The notes under the pieces are model-generated. The model did no database searches and was not told where the DNA came from. It saw only the letters and a program-made list of their open reading frames with translations. From the NCBI GenBank assembly GCA_020744425.1, contig JAGMUV010000001.1, positions 6,200,001 to 6,264,000 on the forward strand: a DNA stretch of 64,000 nt, written 5' to 3'. This DNA comes from Dactylonectria macrodidyma. Taxonomy: Eukaryota > Ascomycota > Sordariomycetes > Hypocreales > Nectriaceae. Shown here in pieces: positions 22,641-33,798 of this stretch (positions are counted from its first letter, which is position 1; each line of letters opens with the position of its first letter). The translations under genes and the position numbers were made by a program.

Positions 22641-23085
22641 ATCTAGAGCGCGTGGCCCTTTAGTATTAGCTTGAAAATATGGACGACTTCAGTAGACTCA
22701 CGTGTATTGCTAGATATATTCTCTCCGTAGGAGATTTTTAAAATGACCAGTTCTGTGGCTCGTCGATGGCTCGCATGGCAATTACGAAACACACAATAGA
22801 ATCCCCGTCAGGTCCATCCACGCACAAGGTCAACCAAGGCGACAACTCTTTCTCCCTAGACCAAGCACTCTTCCGCATACAATAGCAACTTCAGACAGCA
22901 TTACGAAATCAGTCACTTGTGTCTGAGCCGCAAGGTGGCGTCAACAAGACACTTGAGATGACTGAGATGGCACAGTTCTCAATGTACATTTGACGATTTG
23001 TCGACAAGAGTCCCTCGGGTTTGTAATCGCCGGATTGGTCCCCGTATATAAACAGGGGACACGTCGAGACGTACGCATCCAGTCT
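22641..23085. other. gene-free stretch
   Basis: Lies between the truncated transporter and the 3' end of the secreted protein gene. No coding similarity was seen. Confidence 0.4.
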
Positions 23086-24600
23086 CTACTTATTCCGGGC
23101 AATGTCTTCAGACCAACTTCTGTGTAGCCTATCATTGTACCTATCCGCCCGACACGAAGGCTCTCCGTCTTCCACGCGTATTCCGTCTGGCCCCAAGATA
23201 CTGCACGATACCCAGGTTTGCAGGTTGGTCATCCAGCTTTCATTCCGGTGCCAGCCACGAGGATACGGGCTTCTCCAGTCTCCTTCCCGAAACGTTACAG
23301 TCACGAGTTTGCTATTAGGTTGCGACTTGTAAAGGAAATTGAACATCTTGCGACCGGCTTCAATGGTCAGTAGCGGCTGCGCTAATGGATATATTTCGGG
23401 GTAGGGAAAGTCGGTGCGATCAACGATTGCAGTCTGGTTCTTTGTCTGCTCGACTCCGAGGTTCAAGTAAATTGTGAGATTGGCGAGATTCGGTACGCTT
23501 TCCGCCAGGGCTGCGAGCTTCTCGTAGGGCCAGTCATTGTTCTCGCGTGTGAGGTCGATGGCAAGGTCTGTCAATTCGGGTGTCCTGTTTCTAAGACTCC
23601 GTAGCTGGCTCGTTGAAAAGATCGGTCTTGGGTAGTGGTCGATTTCAGAACTAGTCCACTCAATCTGCTTCAATGATACGCCGTGGTGTCGCAGCACAGC
23701 TTCAAAAACGGCATTGTCGCATGTCCCACTTCCACTCCAGGCGAGACTAGTCAAGGACTCAGCTGGAAGGGCCAAGATGAAGTCGAGAGCCCTCGGGGGC
23801 CGCGAAGTTTCATCTTCTTGCATATAGGATCCAGTCTTCTCATCGTCCCATCGGCCGCCAATGGTAAGTGATTTAAGGCTTGTCAGTTCCTTAGGGAGGC
23901 GATGAAAAAAGGCGGTCCCATTAGGCTTGGTGATTGGGCTTCTATACCTCCTGACAGAAAGCGTATCGACGTGTGAAAAGTCCATGGCATCAAGCCATAG
24001 AGCCATGTTATCCTTCGAGCGCTGGGTTTTCGCCACATGTCTCCATCTATACCAGGCTTCGGCTCTGCCAGACACACCATACCAATGTTCCGCCGGATTC
24101 CACTGAGCCTGCACCCAATCGACGAACATCCGGGCACGATAGTATCTGTCTAACGCCCATGTCACGATAGGATTGGATGACGTTGAAGTTGGCCAGCTTC
24201 CATCCTCTTCTGCCCAGCTCAGATGGCGAGGAGCGATTGATTGCCACTCGACGTCATCAAATTCGTACCCGTCTAACCTGAGTACTCGAGGAGCAGACAG
24301 GTATCTGTCACTGCCGTCAAGGGCAAACGGCAAATTGAAGCGAACAAAGACATCTGTGCAGCCTAACAATACCCTCTGTATGCTCAACTCGGTGACATTT
24401 CGGCACCGTTTCATAGTCTTATGAACAGCATGAGTGGTATCGAACGGGGAGCCGTAAGGAATGAGAGCATCAATCTTGGTCGGACAGGAGACTTGAGAAA
24501 ACCACTGATGAGCGTGAGAGTAAGGGATGAAAGCGACGAGGATAACGGAAAATAGTGAAAGTCGCTTTGAAAGGTTTGATCTGACTACAGAAGCCATCAT
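23086..24600 (-). CDS. secreted LRR-like protein of unknown function
   Basis: One uninterrupted 504-codon frame with an ATG pair at 24600/24597. The N-terminus has a signal peptide: basic start, hydrophobic core LFSVILVAFIPYSHA, then probable cleavage near residue 30. The mature part contains irregular leucine-rich stretches (LPKELTSLKSLTIGG, ALPAESLTSLAWSG, TPELTDLAIDLTRE, VPNLANLTIYLNLG). These resemble the leucine-rich halves of fungal F-box-like proteins, but no F-box is present. Several N-glycosylation sequons (NVT, NGT, NLT, NQT) support secretion. The family is a fungal hypothetical group that I cannot name. No intron and no breaks. Confidence 0.75.
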   Translation of the reverse strand: MMASVVRSNLSKRLSLFSVILVAFIPYSHAHQWFSQVSCPTKIDALIPYGSPFDTTHAVHKTMKRCRNVTELSIQRVLLGCTDVFVRFNLPFALDGSDRYLSAPRVLRLDGYEFDDVEWQSIAPRHLSWAEEDGSWPTSTSSNPIVTWALDRYYRARMFVDWVQAQWNPAEHWYGVSGRAEAWYRWRHVAKTQRSKDNMALWLDAMDFSHVDTLSVRRYRSPITKPNGTAFFHRLPKELTSLKSLTIGGRWDDEKTGSYMQEDETSRPPRALDFILALPAESLTSLAWSGSGTCDNAVFEAVLRHHGVSLKQIEWTSSEIDHYPRPIFSTSQLRSLRNRTPELTDLAIDLTRENNDWPYEKLAALAESVPNLANLTIYLNLGVEQTKNQTAIVDRTDFPYPEIYPLAQPLLTIEAGRKMFNFLYKSQPNSKLVTVTFREGDWRSPYPRGWHRNESWMTNLQTWVSCSILGPDGIRVEDGEPSCRADRYNDRLHRSWSEDIARNK

Positions 24601-25398
24601 CGGCCAAGCCGGCAGTAAGTTGAGAGCTTGAGGTTGTTGTGTTTATTGTAAGCTTGAGGTGTGGGGAATACGTGTTCCTACTGAGGTCAACCATGACTAA
24701 CCCATGAGTCACATGCTGAGCCAGGATGTCACCACTTTGACCAATAGTAGGGCGACTAATAATTTCATGGGCACGTAAATGCCCAAATGTAGTGGCGGAG
24801 CAGCTGCCCTCTCCCCTTTTGAGGCATCACGAACATTCCAACGGGAAAGAGTCTAGGCAATGTGTGGACGGGCAGTAATGGTAGAGGGAGATCTGGCGGT
24901 GAATCTGAAGGTCGACGCAATGCTGCTGGATATGAACGTCCCGTCCGTTGTACTCTAGGATATCGTGGTGGAAATACTTTCCATTGTGCTTGAGGTGGTA
25001 CGTTGGGGGCCCGTGTTGGCTGTGGCGGCGGGGTCGGGGGTGGACAAGATGTTTATGAATATGGGGGTACGTTCTGGTGTTCCTGAAGTCGTGATGGGGA
25101 GGGCTGTGTTGGTAGTGGCGGCGGTGGATTGGCAAGCGCTGATATGCTCGAAGTGGTTTGATGCGAGAGCTTGGATAATAGGGTTGGAGTGCAATGGCAG
25201 ATCCAATGTGTTTGAGGATGTCGCGGGGCTTCATGAGAGAAGGCGGGTCGGAAATGTATCCGAGAGACAGATCTGAAGGAGCCAGAAAGACTCCGAAAGC
25301 TTATGTAATATGGATCAAATTTAATCAGAGAAAAGTATTAGCAAAGGTATGAATATCCGCGATGAGTTTAAAAGTTGAACCATCCAGTATCATCTATT
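24601..25398. other. gene-free stretch, doubtful small ORF
   Basis: Promoter of the secreted protein gene and 3' flank of the large C2H2-type gene. Overlapping frames on both strands at 24827-25270 reach 135 codons but are His/Thr/Pro-rich without a recognisable domain. I do not support a gene there. Confidence 0.4.
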
Positions 25399-28300
25399 TC
25401 ATGATTCCAGCTGTGGACTTTTAACAGCAGGTATTCCGAGTGTACTCAGGGTTTCTTCATTATGATTTTCCAGCCAGCTGTCATTTAATTCCATGCTATC
25501 CCAATTTATGAATAGGTCAACAGAAGGGGAAAACGTAGAATGGTCAACGGTTCCAGATGCATGTAGACTCTCCAGTATCAAGGCCGGGTTCCCGACCAAA
25601 TCAACCAGCATGTTTCCGTTTGTCAAGGATTCCATGGATGTGGATGCTGTGCTCTCTTCTATTGAGGACTCTAACAAAGGCTGACTTGGCACATTATGTT
25701 GCCGATTTCCTGAGCTTCGTCCAAGCTCCGAGCTGCGAGAATGGGGCGCCATAGAGTGGCGTTGGCTTGTAATTGCTATTGCACTGTCTGCAAGTGAGCT
25801 TATAGGTGTCTCGTGTTGCGTTGGCTGAGTGTGTCTATCAGCTGACGATGTAGAACTGGACGACGAAGTGTGAGTGGACAGCCACTCCTCGTAGATTTGG
25901 TTGAGTCCACGGCGAAGGACTTCTTGTTGGATTGATGTCCTTTCTTCGTCGGAAAATGAAGAAATCCCACTCTGACGTATAAATCGAAGTAAAATAGTTC
26001 CCCCATATGCTTGAAAGTGTTCTCTTAGTCCGCATACATCCTCTGACAAGTCTGAGTTCACGTAAGCCGAACTGGGTCGGGGAGTTCCCGGGAATACGAT
26101 ATCCCAGATGGCGAACCACTGCTCTGCCTCTGAGACCTTGCTTTTGGATTTTCGGGAGAGCTGTCTCTGTTGCTGATATGATATTCCTTCTAATTTTGCT
26201 GACGGATCGCGAATGCAGCCTTCGGATCGGCCCACATGTGCTTCGTAGATATCCGAATCAGAGAAAACAACCAGGCAGCGATTGCAGTAAAACTCCGGGG
26301 CGTGGTTACGGCTGATGTGTTGTTTGACGAAAGAAATCTTGCTAAGTTTGCTTCTAAAGCACTTCCCATGTTTTACAGGGTCATGTTTCCAGAACGGGCA
26401 GGCCAAGGAACCTCTTTCTGGATCTTCCGGTCTCGGCTTTTTCAGGAGTGGCACGTCTCCATTATTTTCGCTACATCCATCATCATCATCATCATCATCT
26501 CTGCCAGCCCGGTCTCGCTTTCGGAGTGGCCGATAGTTACCAATAGAGGCTGCGCTGGGAGGCTGGGGGATGAATGCTGATCCTCTAGTTGTGGTATTTG
26601 GTTGATTGTTGTCATCGGGACCGTCAAAGAGAACGACCTTCTCGAAATCAATCGTTTCATATGCCGTGAGCTTTGAACCAGGGGCTTGACGGTAGTCCAA
26701 GAGTAGATGATGCACAGCAGCGTTGATGATCGGGACCAGATCCGACCTTGGGATCCATGCCGGCTTCATCGGTGTGCCCTCTGAGTTGTCCGATATTGAG
26801 AACATATCAGAATCAACAGAGTTCTGCTGAGACTTCTCTGGCGTGGTGTACGCTGAAGAAAACCCGTCAAGAGAGCCTACAGAGTCATGAACTACTGGCC
26901 GAAGACAAGCCGTAGTAGTTTCAAAAGCATCATCGGAGGCCTTGACGGTGCTGCTGCAAGAGTGGAGGATGTGCCGATATAGCTGGAGCTTGGCCAGATC
27001 AAGGTTGTGTGTCGCTTGAGAAATTTGCTCAGAGAAATAGTGCCGTGTGCAGGTATAGGTCGCATTGGGCGAGCGAACGATATGCCAGACCATAATACCA
27101 TCTGCCCTGTCGATCAAGACAAATGTGTAGCCGGATCCCTGCAGGTAAAGCCGTCGGCGATCGGACTTTAGGATTGCCGTTTCAACTAGACTGAACATCA
27201 TTGTTGAGGATATCTCAATCCCCGAGTAATCTTTCGGGCGACAAAGCGTTGGGAATCCCCGCACAATAACTGGGGCGGCTAGCCGATCCTCCAGGTGGTT
27301 TCGCAATATAGGCGGCTCATCTTGCGTGTGGTTCTCAAGCCCGATGTTCCAATGCTTATGATTAGGCATTCCTTCCCAGAGCTTTTGTTCGTGTGGCTCT
27401 AAAGCCGGACTGGGCCGTGCGGTTAGGGTTGGTGTACTGTGAATAATATGACCTGGACTTGAGGGCTGAAGAGCTGCTCCCAGCCAGGCCAATTGTTCGC
27501 CACACTCAGCAGTGGAGTGAGCAGATCCAACAGCATGAACAACTAAGGTTGATCCTATGATGGTCATTCTGATATTGCTGCTGTTTGGCCTCGAAACTGA
27601 ATGTTGTGTCAGTAGAGCATTCAAGTTGTTCAGGTAGATTGCCGGAAGATCCTACCAAAAGCGAAGTCCCCTGGGAAATTAACCCCTTGTACACTATTAA
27701 GGACTTCTTGAATGGCTCTTAAAAGATCCATGCCATTTCTAGTCCATGTCTGTTCGAAATACTTTTGGACCGTGGTTGCTTGAACCTGGTCCACATCTGA
27801 GCTCGTCAAGACGACAATATCAGATATTGCCGGTGGTGTTGCTCGCTGCCGACGACACTCCTCGCTGACCCGGAGCAAAATTGGCCGCCAGGGAAGCCAA
27901 AAAGTAACTCCATAAACCATAGGCTCTCTTCCTTTACTGATCTTTCCTTTTGGAAGGTTCGACAATATGGGCTGCCGTACTTCCTCAATCATAGTGCGTG
28001 GTAACATCTTGTCCCAGTGAAAGGTGGACTCCTTCAGTAGGCTCACGATCAACCAGTCGTATGCAATACTCGAAAATATCGTCTTATTGTATTGCAAAAG
28101 CTCCGGGTGACTGAGGATTTCGTCTTCATCGTCTTCTTCAACTCCTTGGAACAGTTCAGACTGGTGAATTTCTGGAAACCTTTCGTCCGTCTTCCTGTCC
28201 CATAGACTCATCTTTTCGTGAACAGACATGTTATCTGAAAGTTTTGGGCACTCTGTCGGGTATTCATCGTCTGTATGTTGACAAATGAGCTGCAATTGCT

Positions 28301-30337
28301 GAATGATTTCTCTTTGTAATATGATTAGTAAATCTCATATTAGATTATTGAGCCTCTGAATCACACAAACCTGTGGTGCTTATGAATAAAATACATGATG
28401 CGACGGTTCAACTCGTTCGAAGTGCTAGTCCCCAGCTTGATGGCGAACTCCTTCAATAGGCCGGGTAAGATCTTTGATACGGACGTCCACTGGCTGTCGC
28501 ACAGGTGTCTTCCGATTTTGGCATTAATATCCTTGCAAACCTCCGATATGGACTGCCGCACAAGACCAGGCATAGCCTCAGTCACGGATGAGTACATTGT
28601 TTTCTGGTCATCCTCGATAGGGATTCCATTGGCTGGCCATGTGGAAGCTTTTTCAGTGTCGCTGACTCTCTGAGTCTGTGCAACAAAGTTCAGATTAGGT
28701 ATGGAATCGTATCCAGAGTCTGTGAACGGCACGTCATTCATTTCCACCGACTGAGTAGGCAACAACTGGATATTAACCGGATCCGCTGTGGGTGATTTGT
28801 CTCGCCGATGCACTAGTGAACTTGATTCGTGCTGGCTTATTGGACTAGCTTGCGTCTGCCCAATGTCGTCCGTGGGTAAGCGCTGATCCTCAAGCTCGTC
28901 GATCTCAAGCTCGTTGATAAAGGCCTCTATGTCCGTGAAATCGATCTTTACCATATCAGACAAGCGGACATCTGACTTGGGCGCTAAGGGGTGTATTGAA
29001 TCGGAGGCTGCCTTTTGATTGTTGTCATTCTCTTTACATCGAGCCATCCACCGCATGATTTCTTCCTCATTCTCCCGCTGCTGGCTCAGAGAGCGCTTCA
29101 TCTTGATGGGTGAGTCCGTCACATCGACGGGCTTACCGGTGGCCATGGAGATGTAAGAGCCGTCCTTGCGGGCACGAACAAGCTCAGCGAGTCTGATCTC
29201 GTCGGCTCTTGGTGGAAAGTTAGTTGGGTGGTCCAAGGGAACAAAGTTGGGCACATACGCGTCAACATCCATGTCTTCAGGTCCGTCCTTGGCTGCTACT
29301 AGTTGTCTGTAGTACTTACGAACCTGGTCCTTGAGGTCGATGAAGTATCCGTTAGTGTAAGGTCGATCCTCAAGTCGGGCCTGTTCGCGGTCGCTAAGAT
29401 ATTCGACTGTTGCTTGAATGCATCGGATTGAGGTGAGGCAGAAATGAAGGTACAAGACGGCGTCCTTAGTCATCTCCTTCAAACACAATCTCCGATAAGC
29501 ATTTCCCCAAACTCCATTATCAGTCAGAAGCTGACTTACCGGTGCCATAAAGATCAGGGTCTTCTCGAGATCTCGCAGGCAAATGATTTCCTTTGATTGA
29601 ATGCGTCGTGGAACGTCAAGCACAATAGGCTCAAAGTCCTTTAGGGTGGGCTTGGCCCGAAGAGGTCGAAGAATCTGCTCATGAATGCGGTTGATGGCCT
29701 TAGGGCCTAAGTTCGGGAGCTTCTCCATGGCAGAAGCGGCGGCTGAGCGGGTGATTGCTGAGCGGGTGGCCTGCGTCTTTGTGTCCTTCTTTGATGCAGA
29801 GTCGGCAGCGCCCTTCTCGTTTGTGGAAGCAACAGATGTGTCCAAGCCGCTGTCAGATGCGTGGCGTTGGGAGCGGCGGACGGAACGAGGGCGGAGTACG
29901 CGCCTCTGGACATCCTTAGCCATGGCAGGATCGACGACAGGAACGTCAAGGAAGCCGCGAGGGACGGGAACGCTCGTGTCGGCGCTTGGTGCATCGGACA
30001 AGGGGAGTTGATAGAGACCATCCTCGACAGAAATTACATTTCTGTACAATTCATGGTTCGTTGCGCTTTCACCCTTTGGGCCCAGCCATTGGCGTCGAGT
30101 GAAGTCAGTGGATGACCCCACAGCTCCCTTGAGCTGGGGAACAGGGGCAACGGCGGCAGTAGTAGTGGCCGACTGTTCAGTGATGGCAACATTTTGGTCA
30201 TTGTTCGGTGGTTCCACTGTGACAAAGTCGGGACCTGTACTCGTACTGGACCTTTGACCCCAATCAGCGTTGATGGTGCCAGCCGGAGGAGGGCAGGTCT
30301 GAGTGGCCTGGAACATGGGCACCTGCTGCGCCATCAT
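25399..30337 (-). CDS. large fungal C2H2-type zinc-finger protein
   Basis: Three exons (30337-28371, 28311-27656, 27596-25399) separated by two 59-bp introns (GTTTGT...AAG and GTAGGA...CAG) join in frame to 1606 residues. The first exon has a Ser/Pro-rich, low-complexity N-terminus, then a conserved-looking helical region (FEPIVLDVPRRIQSKEIICL, then LYLHFCLTSIRCIQATVEYL). Next is a segment ending IMYFIHKHHR that leads into exon 2, typical of a fungal domain of unknown function. The third exon has a region of C2H2-type fingers: LACPFWKHDPVKHGKCF, FVKQHISRNHAPEFYCNRC and YEAHVGRSEGC. This LACPF...RHH arrangement is common in large fungal proteins of signalling or immune-like function. A nuclear or regulatory role is possible. 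No break was seen. Confidence 0.72.
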
Positions 30338-30612
30338 ATTTGTAGGGAGATGGACGTGGGCGGAGTAAGGTCTTCATCGTTCAAGATGAAAGCCGAGCTG
30401 TTCTGATTGAGGGCGTACTGGTCATACAAGCTGGCGGAGGTAGGAGAAGTGTTCTCAAGGGCCAGGATCATGGCATCCAGGGTCTCTGGCTGGATGCCGT
30501 AGGTGGAGATCCAATCAGCGTTCATGGTGTCAGAAAAAGAAGCCTGGGAAACTGGGTGAGTGATCGGTGGTGGGAGCCAGGGAGCCGTTACTAGTCGTGG
30601 TCTGGTCATCAA
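30334..30612 (-). CDS. overlapping upstream ORF or first exon
   Basis: A 92-codon frame starts at ATG 30612-30610 and its TGA overlaps the ATG of the large downstream gene in ATGATG. It repeats the motif NADW that occurs early in the downstream protein (TMNADWIS against TINADWGQ). It is either a translated upstream ORF that could dampen expression or the first exon of the large gene joined by an intron I could not place. A chance frame is less likely because of the motif similarity. Confidence 0.35.
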   Translation of the reverse strand: MMTRPRLVTAPWLPPPITHPVSQASFSDTMNADWISTYGIQPETLDAMILALENTSPTSASLYDQYALNQNSSAFILNDEDLTPPTSISLQI

Positions 30613-31756
30613 CAGGAGGCGTCGTTTGCGTTATCCGGGACGTTTCCTGGGTGACGAGCTTAAATCTTCAACTCCGGGAGGGAATCAGATCCTGTTTAGA
30701 AGGTGAAGGTGGCAGCGATGGAGAATGATGTGTCGGAGGCTAATGGCTGATGAGGGTCGTGGAGGAGAGGTCTAACCGTGATGGGGTCAAGGTAGAAAGA
30801 GATTGATAAGAAGGGAACGAACCGCGTACCATGTTGTTGAATAACACAAGCTTTGATAACCAGAAGAATATTCGAGACAGTTGACTGGAGTGGGTCAGGG
30901 GCTGTTAGGCTGTACTGAGAGCTCTCGGAGTTGGTCCCAGATGGTTTTCAGATTCACAATCCCAAGTGAACACTCCGGATAATGCGTTAGAAATAGGACC
31001 GAGCATTCCATGCACTATGTTGGGGAGATAGGAATGCCAACCTGAGTTTGCGGGATAAAGTGTCGTGAAATTGGAAACTGGGCATCTTGTACGAGGCTGG
31101 GCACGTCCAGCTTAGCACAGTTGTGCTTTTGCATCTAATTGGCCCTCAATAGCAGAACAACATGCAGTCATCTGCAGGCGTCGACCATGTGCGGCTAACC
31201 CCGATGCAGAAGGCGGCGAGTCGATTCTGCCGCCGGTCTGGAGAACAGAACACTGATGTGCGGGTAAGCGATGTAGTAGTAAGATATGAGTACATCTACA
31301 TCCACACGGCATGATATGAATGTCACTCAAGGGTTCTTGAGCGGCCTCGCATACCCCCTGTCATCGAACTCCGCGAGAGCTTCTACATCAGCAAGACCGA
31401 GCGGCCGGGGATGAGCGAAGATGGGCTCCAGGCTGCCCTGCATATATCCAGTCTGTTTGCACCGCCCTGGAGATTGGCCATGGCAGCATATCTCATTTCG
31501 CTAGCCCCTCCGCGTACGGACGATGGGACATTTCTAGCGTTTATCCGATCAGATGCTTCCGCAGGTTCGTGGCTCCGCGCTGAGTTCTAAATATCATAGC
31601 ATTTGAACGAATACCGCGCCATCCCTTATGGCTTACGACAGTAGCCCATGACAATGCCGCCCGAAGTATAAGAAGCCGGTGTTATCATGTAAAGCGCATA
31701 TAGGGACTACAACCTCTACAAACTGAGGGGCAAGCCACTCTTTAAACTGACTGCAC
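30613..31756. other. gene-free stretch, promoter region
   Basis: 5' flank of the large C2H2-type gene. No other gene is supported. Confidence 0.4.
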
Positions 31757-32300
31757 TTCATGCGTTTACATGTTTGAGAACGGCTCCTCTGATTTTCTCT
31801 TAGCTTTCAGACTTAATCCTTTAAGATCCCGAGGCTCGTTCCCTTATCGTAGGTATTTCAGTCGCCCTTTACTACGCTATTTCCGCCTAGTCCCAGGTCT
31901 TAGTCTAGCCTACCTCAAAGGCTCTATATTATAGCTATAGTTAGCAGACCGGCCTTGCTTTACTTATTCTCATTATTATTATTATAACCTGCACCCTGCG
32001 CTATATTAATATGCGCATTCTTTTACCTAGGCGTATCGCTTTCCGTGCCACCCTTAACCAGGCTGCAGAAGATGCTGACCGGTTATTAGTAGCATCGATT
32101 GATAAGGAGAAGGAGGAGTAGCAAAAGAATGCAGACAGTAATAAGGACGCCTCTTCCCTCTATTAGATAGTGGAGGTTCAAGTGAAAATCAGCAATTAAC
32201 ATCACTCTAAACTGTCAAGCAATAGTTCACTGCTGCACTCATAATCACCTTGATACGCGTGCCGATATTGATTGAGGAGCTAATGGCTTGAAACACATTC
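31757..32300 (+). pseudogene. RIP-mutated copy of the Dal5-type transporter 3' end
   Basis: This stretch matches 14753 onward of the intact transporter through its stop codon region and then fades. Nearly all differences in the coding part are G-to-A or C-to-T. Examples are TGG to TAG at the family Trp positions (CTTGGCT to CTTAGCT, CCTGGTCC to CCTAGTCC) and CAG to TAG in the terminal Glu/Gln run. Most fall in CpA on one strand or the other, the preference of RIP. Several in-frame stops result and no product is possible. The start of the gene is absent. Confidence 0.9.
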
Positions 32301-33016
32301 CTTTTATTCATTCTTTTCTGAATGATCGACCAATTCAGCCGCGTTCACCGTTTACGCATCTTGATATGCTGTTGAACATGCAGAATGATACCGCGCCTGA
32401 AGTGAGTAATGTACGATCCCCGTAGTATTTCGCAGATGCTTGATATAACTATGACCAAGAAGGCCTGGGCGGCCAACGGTCCTCTTCATAATCACTGAAT
32501 TAACTCAACAAACGCTAATGAGGAAAGCTCCCCTAACGTCGCACTATAATAAACATCCGAGACAATTGGAAGTCCGCAAGAAGGACTTGTAAACAAATCT
32601 TCACACTACAATTCAGGTGGAGACATGGAAGTTAAAGTCAATACGAAAAGACGACCTAAACAAGAGTGTATGAATGAAAACTACTAAACACATATTAACG
32701 TGCGTAGGAGACATGCGAAAGCTGAGACACCGATGTCTCGAATATAATGATTGGTAATCTGTTCAATACAAAGAACATTACAATTTCTAGGGACTTGAGT
32801 AATTGGAGACCTCCGACTTGTAGCATGGGAAATTAAATCGTTACCGCCATCCCGCATAATATGCCTGGTCAAGAATAGAAAGCGGCCGTAGTAAGAACGA
32901 AATGTTGGGCTGGACTCCGTTTTGAAGTACTGACGATTCCTCCTCTATCATGACTATACTCTTTTTTGTGGTTTCGTTATGAGCTGAGATTTTGCTAAAG
33001 GTTCGAATGGTTTCGA
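32301..33016. other. gene-free stretch inside duplicated segment
   Basis: Corresponds to about 15300-16020 in copy A but has diverged beyond reliable alignment. No gene is supported. Confidence 0.4.
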
Positions 33017-33256
33017 TCATTGATGGCTTGTCGCATAATGGATACTGCAGCGGGCGCAGGGTTCGTGATGACAATTCAGACATTGCGGCGTCGTGGCGTA
33101 TACCCACTGATAATCGCACAGATGACAGGTGTACATTAAGGTAATTCCCCTCGAAGCAAATGAAGTTTTCTGGTGTGGAGCAGGTGTGTAACCTGACCCA
33201 GAGGAAGTAGTACCTGGCTTATATGAAGTCGTACTCGCCGTAGAGGACCCTGGCAT
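33017..33256 (-). CDS. small Cys-rich zinc-binding-type protein, paralogue B
   Basis: A 79-residue protein starting at ATG 33256-33254. It has a Ser/Thr/Gly/Pro-rich N-terminal half and the same C-x2-C-x11-C-x2-C-x4-C-x2-C cluster as the gene at 16020-16256 (MYTCHLCDYQWVYATTPQC, LNCHHEPCARC). The fingers are kept while the linkers have changed, as expected under purifying selection on a metal site. It sits in the duplicated segment next to the RIP-mutated transporter fragment yet has no stop. Function is unknown; a protein-binding or RNA-binding zinc ribbon is possible. Confidence 0.65.
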   Translation of the reverse strand: MPGSSTASTTSYKPGTTSSGSGYTPAPHQKTSFASRGITLMYTCHLCDYQWVYATTPQCLNCHHEPCARCSIHYATSHQ

Positions 33257-33798
33257 GACGAGTTTTGGGACAGGCGATGCTGAAATCAGTGCCTTTTTCG
33301 AAAGGAATGCGAAGTTGGAAGCTGATTTCGCCGCTAGCTTTGGAGATATTATATATCCAGAGGAGGCGTGAAAATTGGCGTGACAGTGAGTAAAGGTATC
33401 TGCGAGGCTATCCTTTGCTCATCTTGTATGTCGAAAATAAGCCTAAGGCGGAGATGGGCGCGGTGTCAATGAAGACTATTATCATGGCATGGGTGAGGTA
33501 ATAAATGTCAGGCCTTGGTGGCAAATTTACTTCAGGCTGCGTGCGGGGTATGTTGCGTTTGTGTAACCTATCGTGCCGATAGGTATCGTGATATGCAAGT
33601 CGTCGGCGTTTCAACCCTTGGGGCCAATGAAGACTCGAACTTCCTTTCATTGGAGTAGCGGCTCGAGGCTGAGCTTCACGTGAAGTCGCCTTAGAAGCAT
33701 GAACAAGATGCACAGTCAGCTGCTTCTCGTCACGCAATGAAGGGGCAGGGCTGCTCAACAAGTAGTGCCTGATCCTAGGGAGCTGTATTTCTTGATGT
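33257..33798. other. leader/promoter of paralogue B
   Basis: Homologous to the leader of paralogue A up to about 33640, including GATATGCAAGTCGT and CCAATGAAGACTCGAAC at the same distance from the ATG. Small open frames here are shared DNA rather than supported genes. Confidence 0.45.

Larger units (their letters stand above)
31757..33680. repeat. segmental duplication, copy B
   Basis: Matches 14753-16680 at both ends in the same order, orientation and spacing: offset about 17,004 bp at the transporter end and 16,997 bp at the small Cys-rich gene. Confidence 0.7.

Noticed and set aside
24827..25276. Overlapping frames of 83-135 codons on both strands
   Set aside because: Composition is low-complexity (His, Thr, Pro on one strand, Val and Gly on the other), with no domain, no intron logic and no convincing start.
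33408..33761. A 117-codon minus-strand gene upstream of the small Cys-rich paralogue B
   Set aside because: Its similarity to the frame at 16225-16611 reflects shared leader DNA of the duplicated segment. The two frames keep similarity only over a short part, and neither has a recognised domain.
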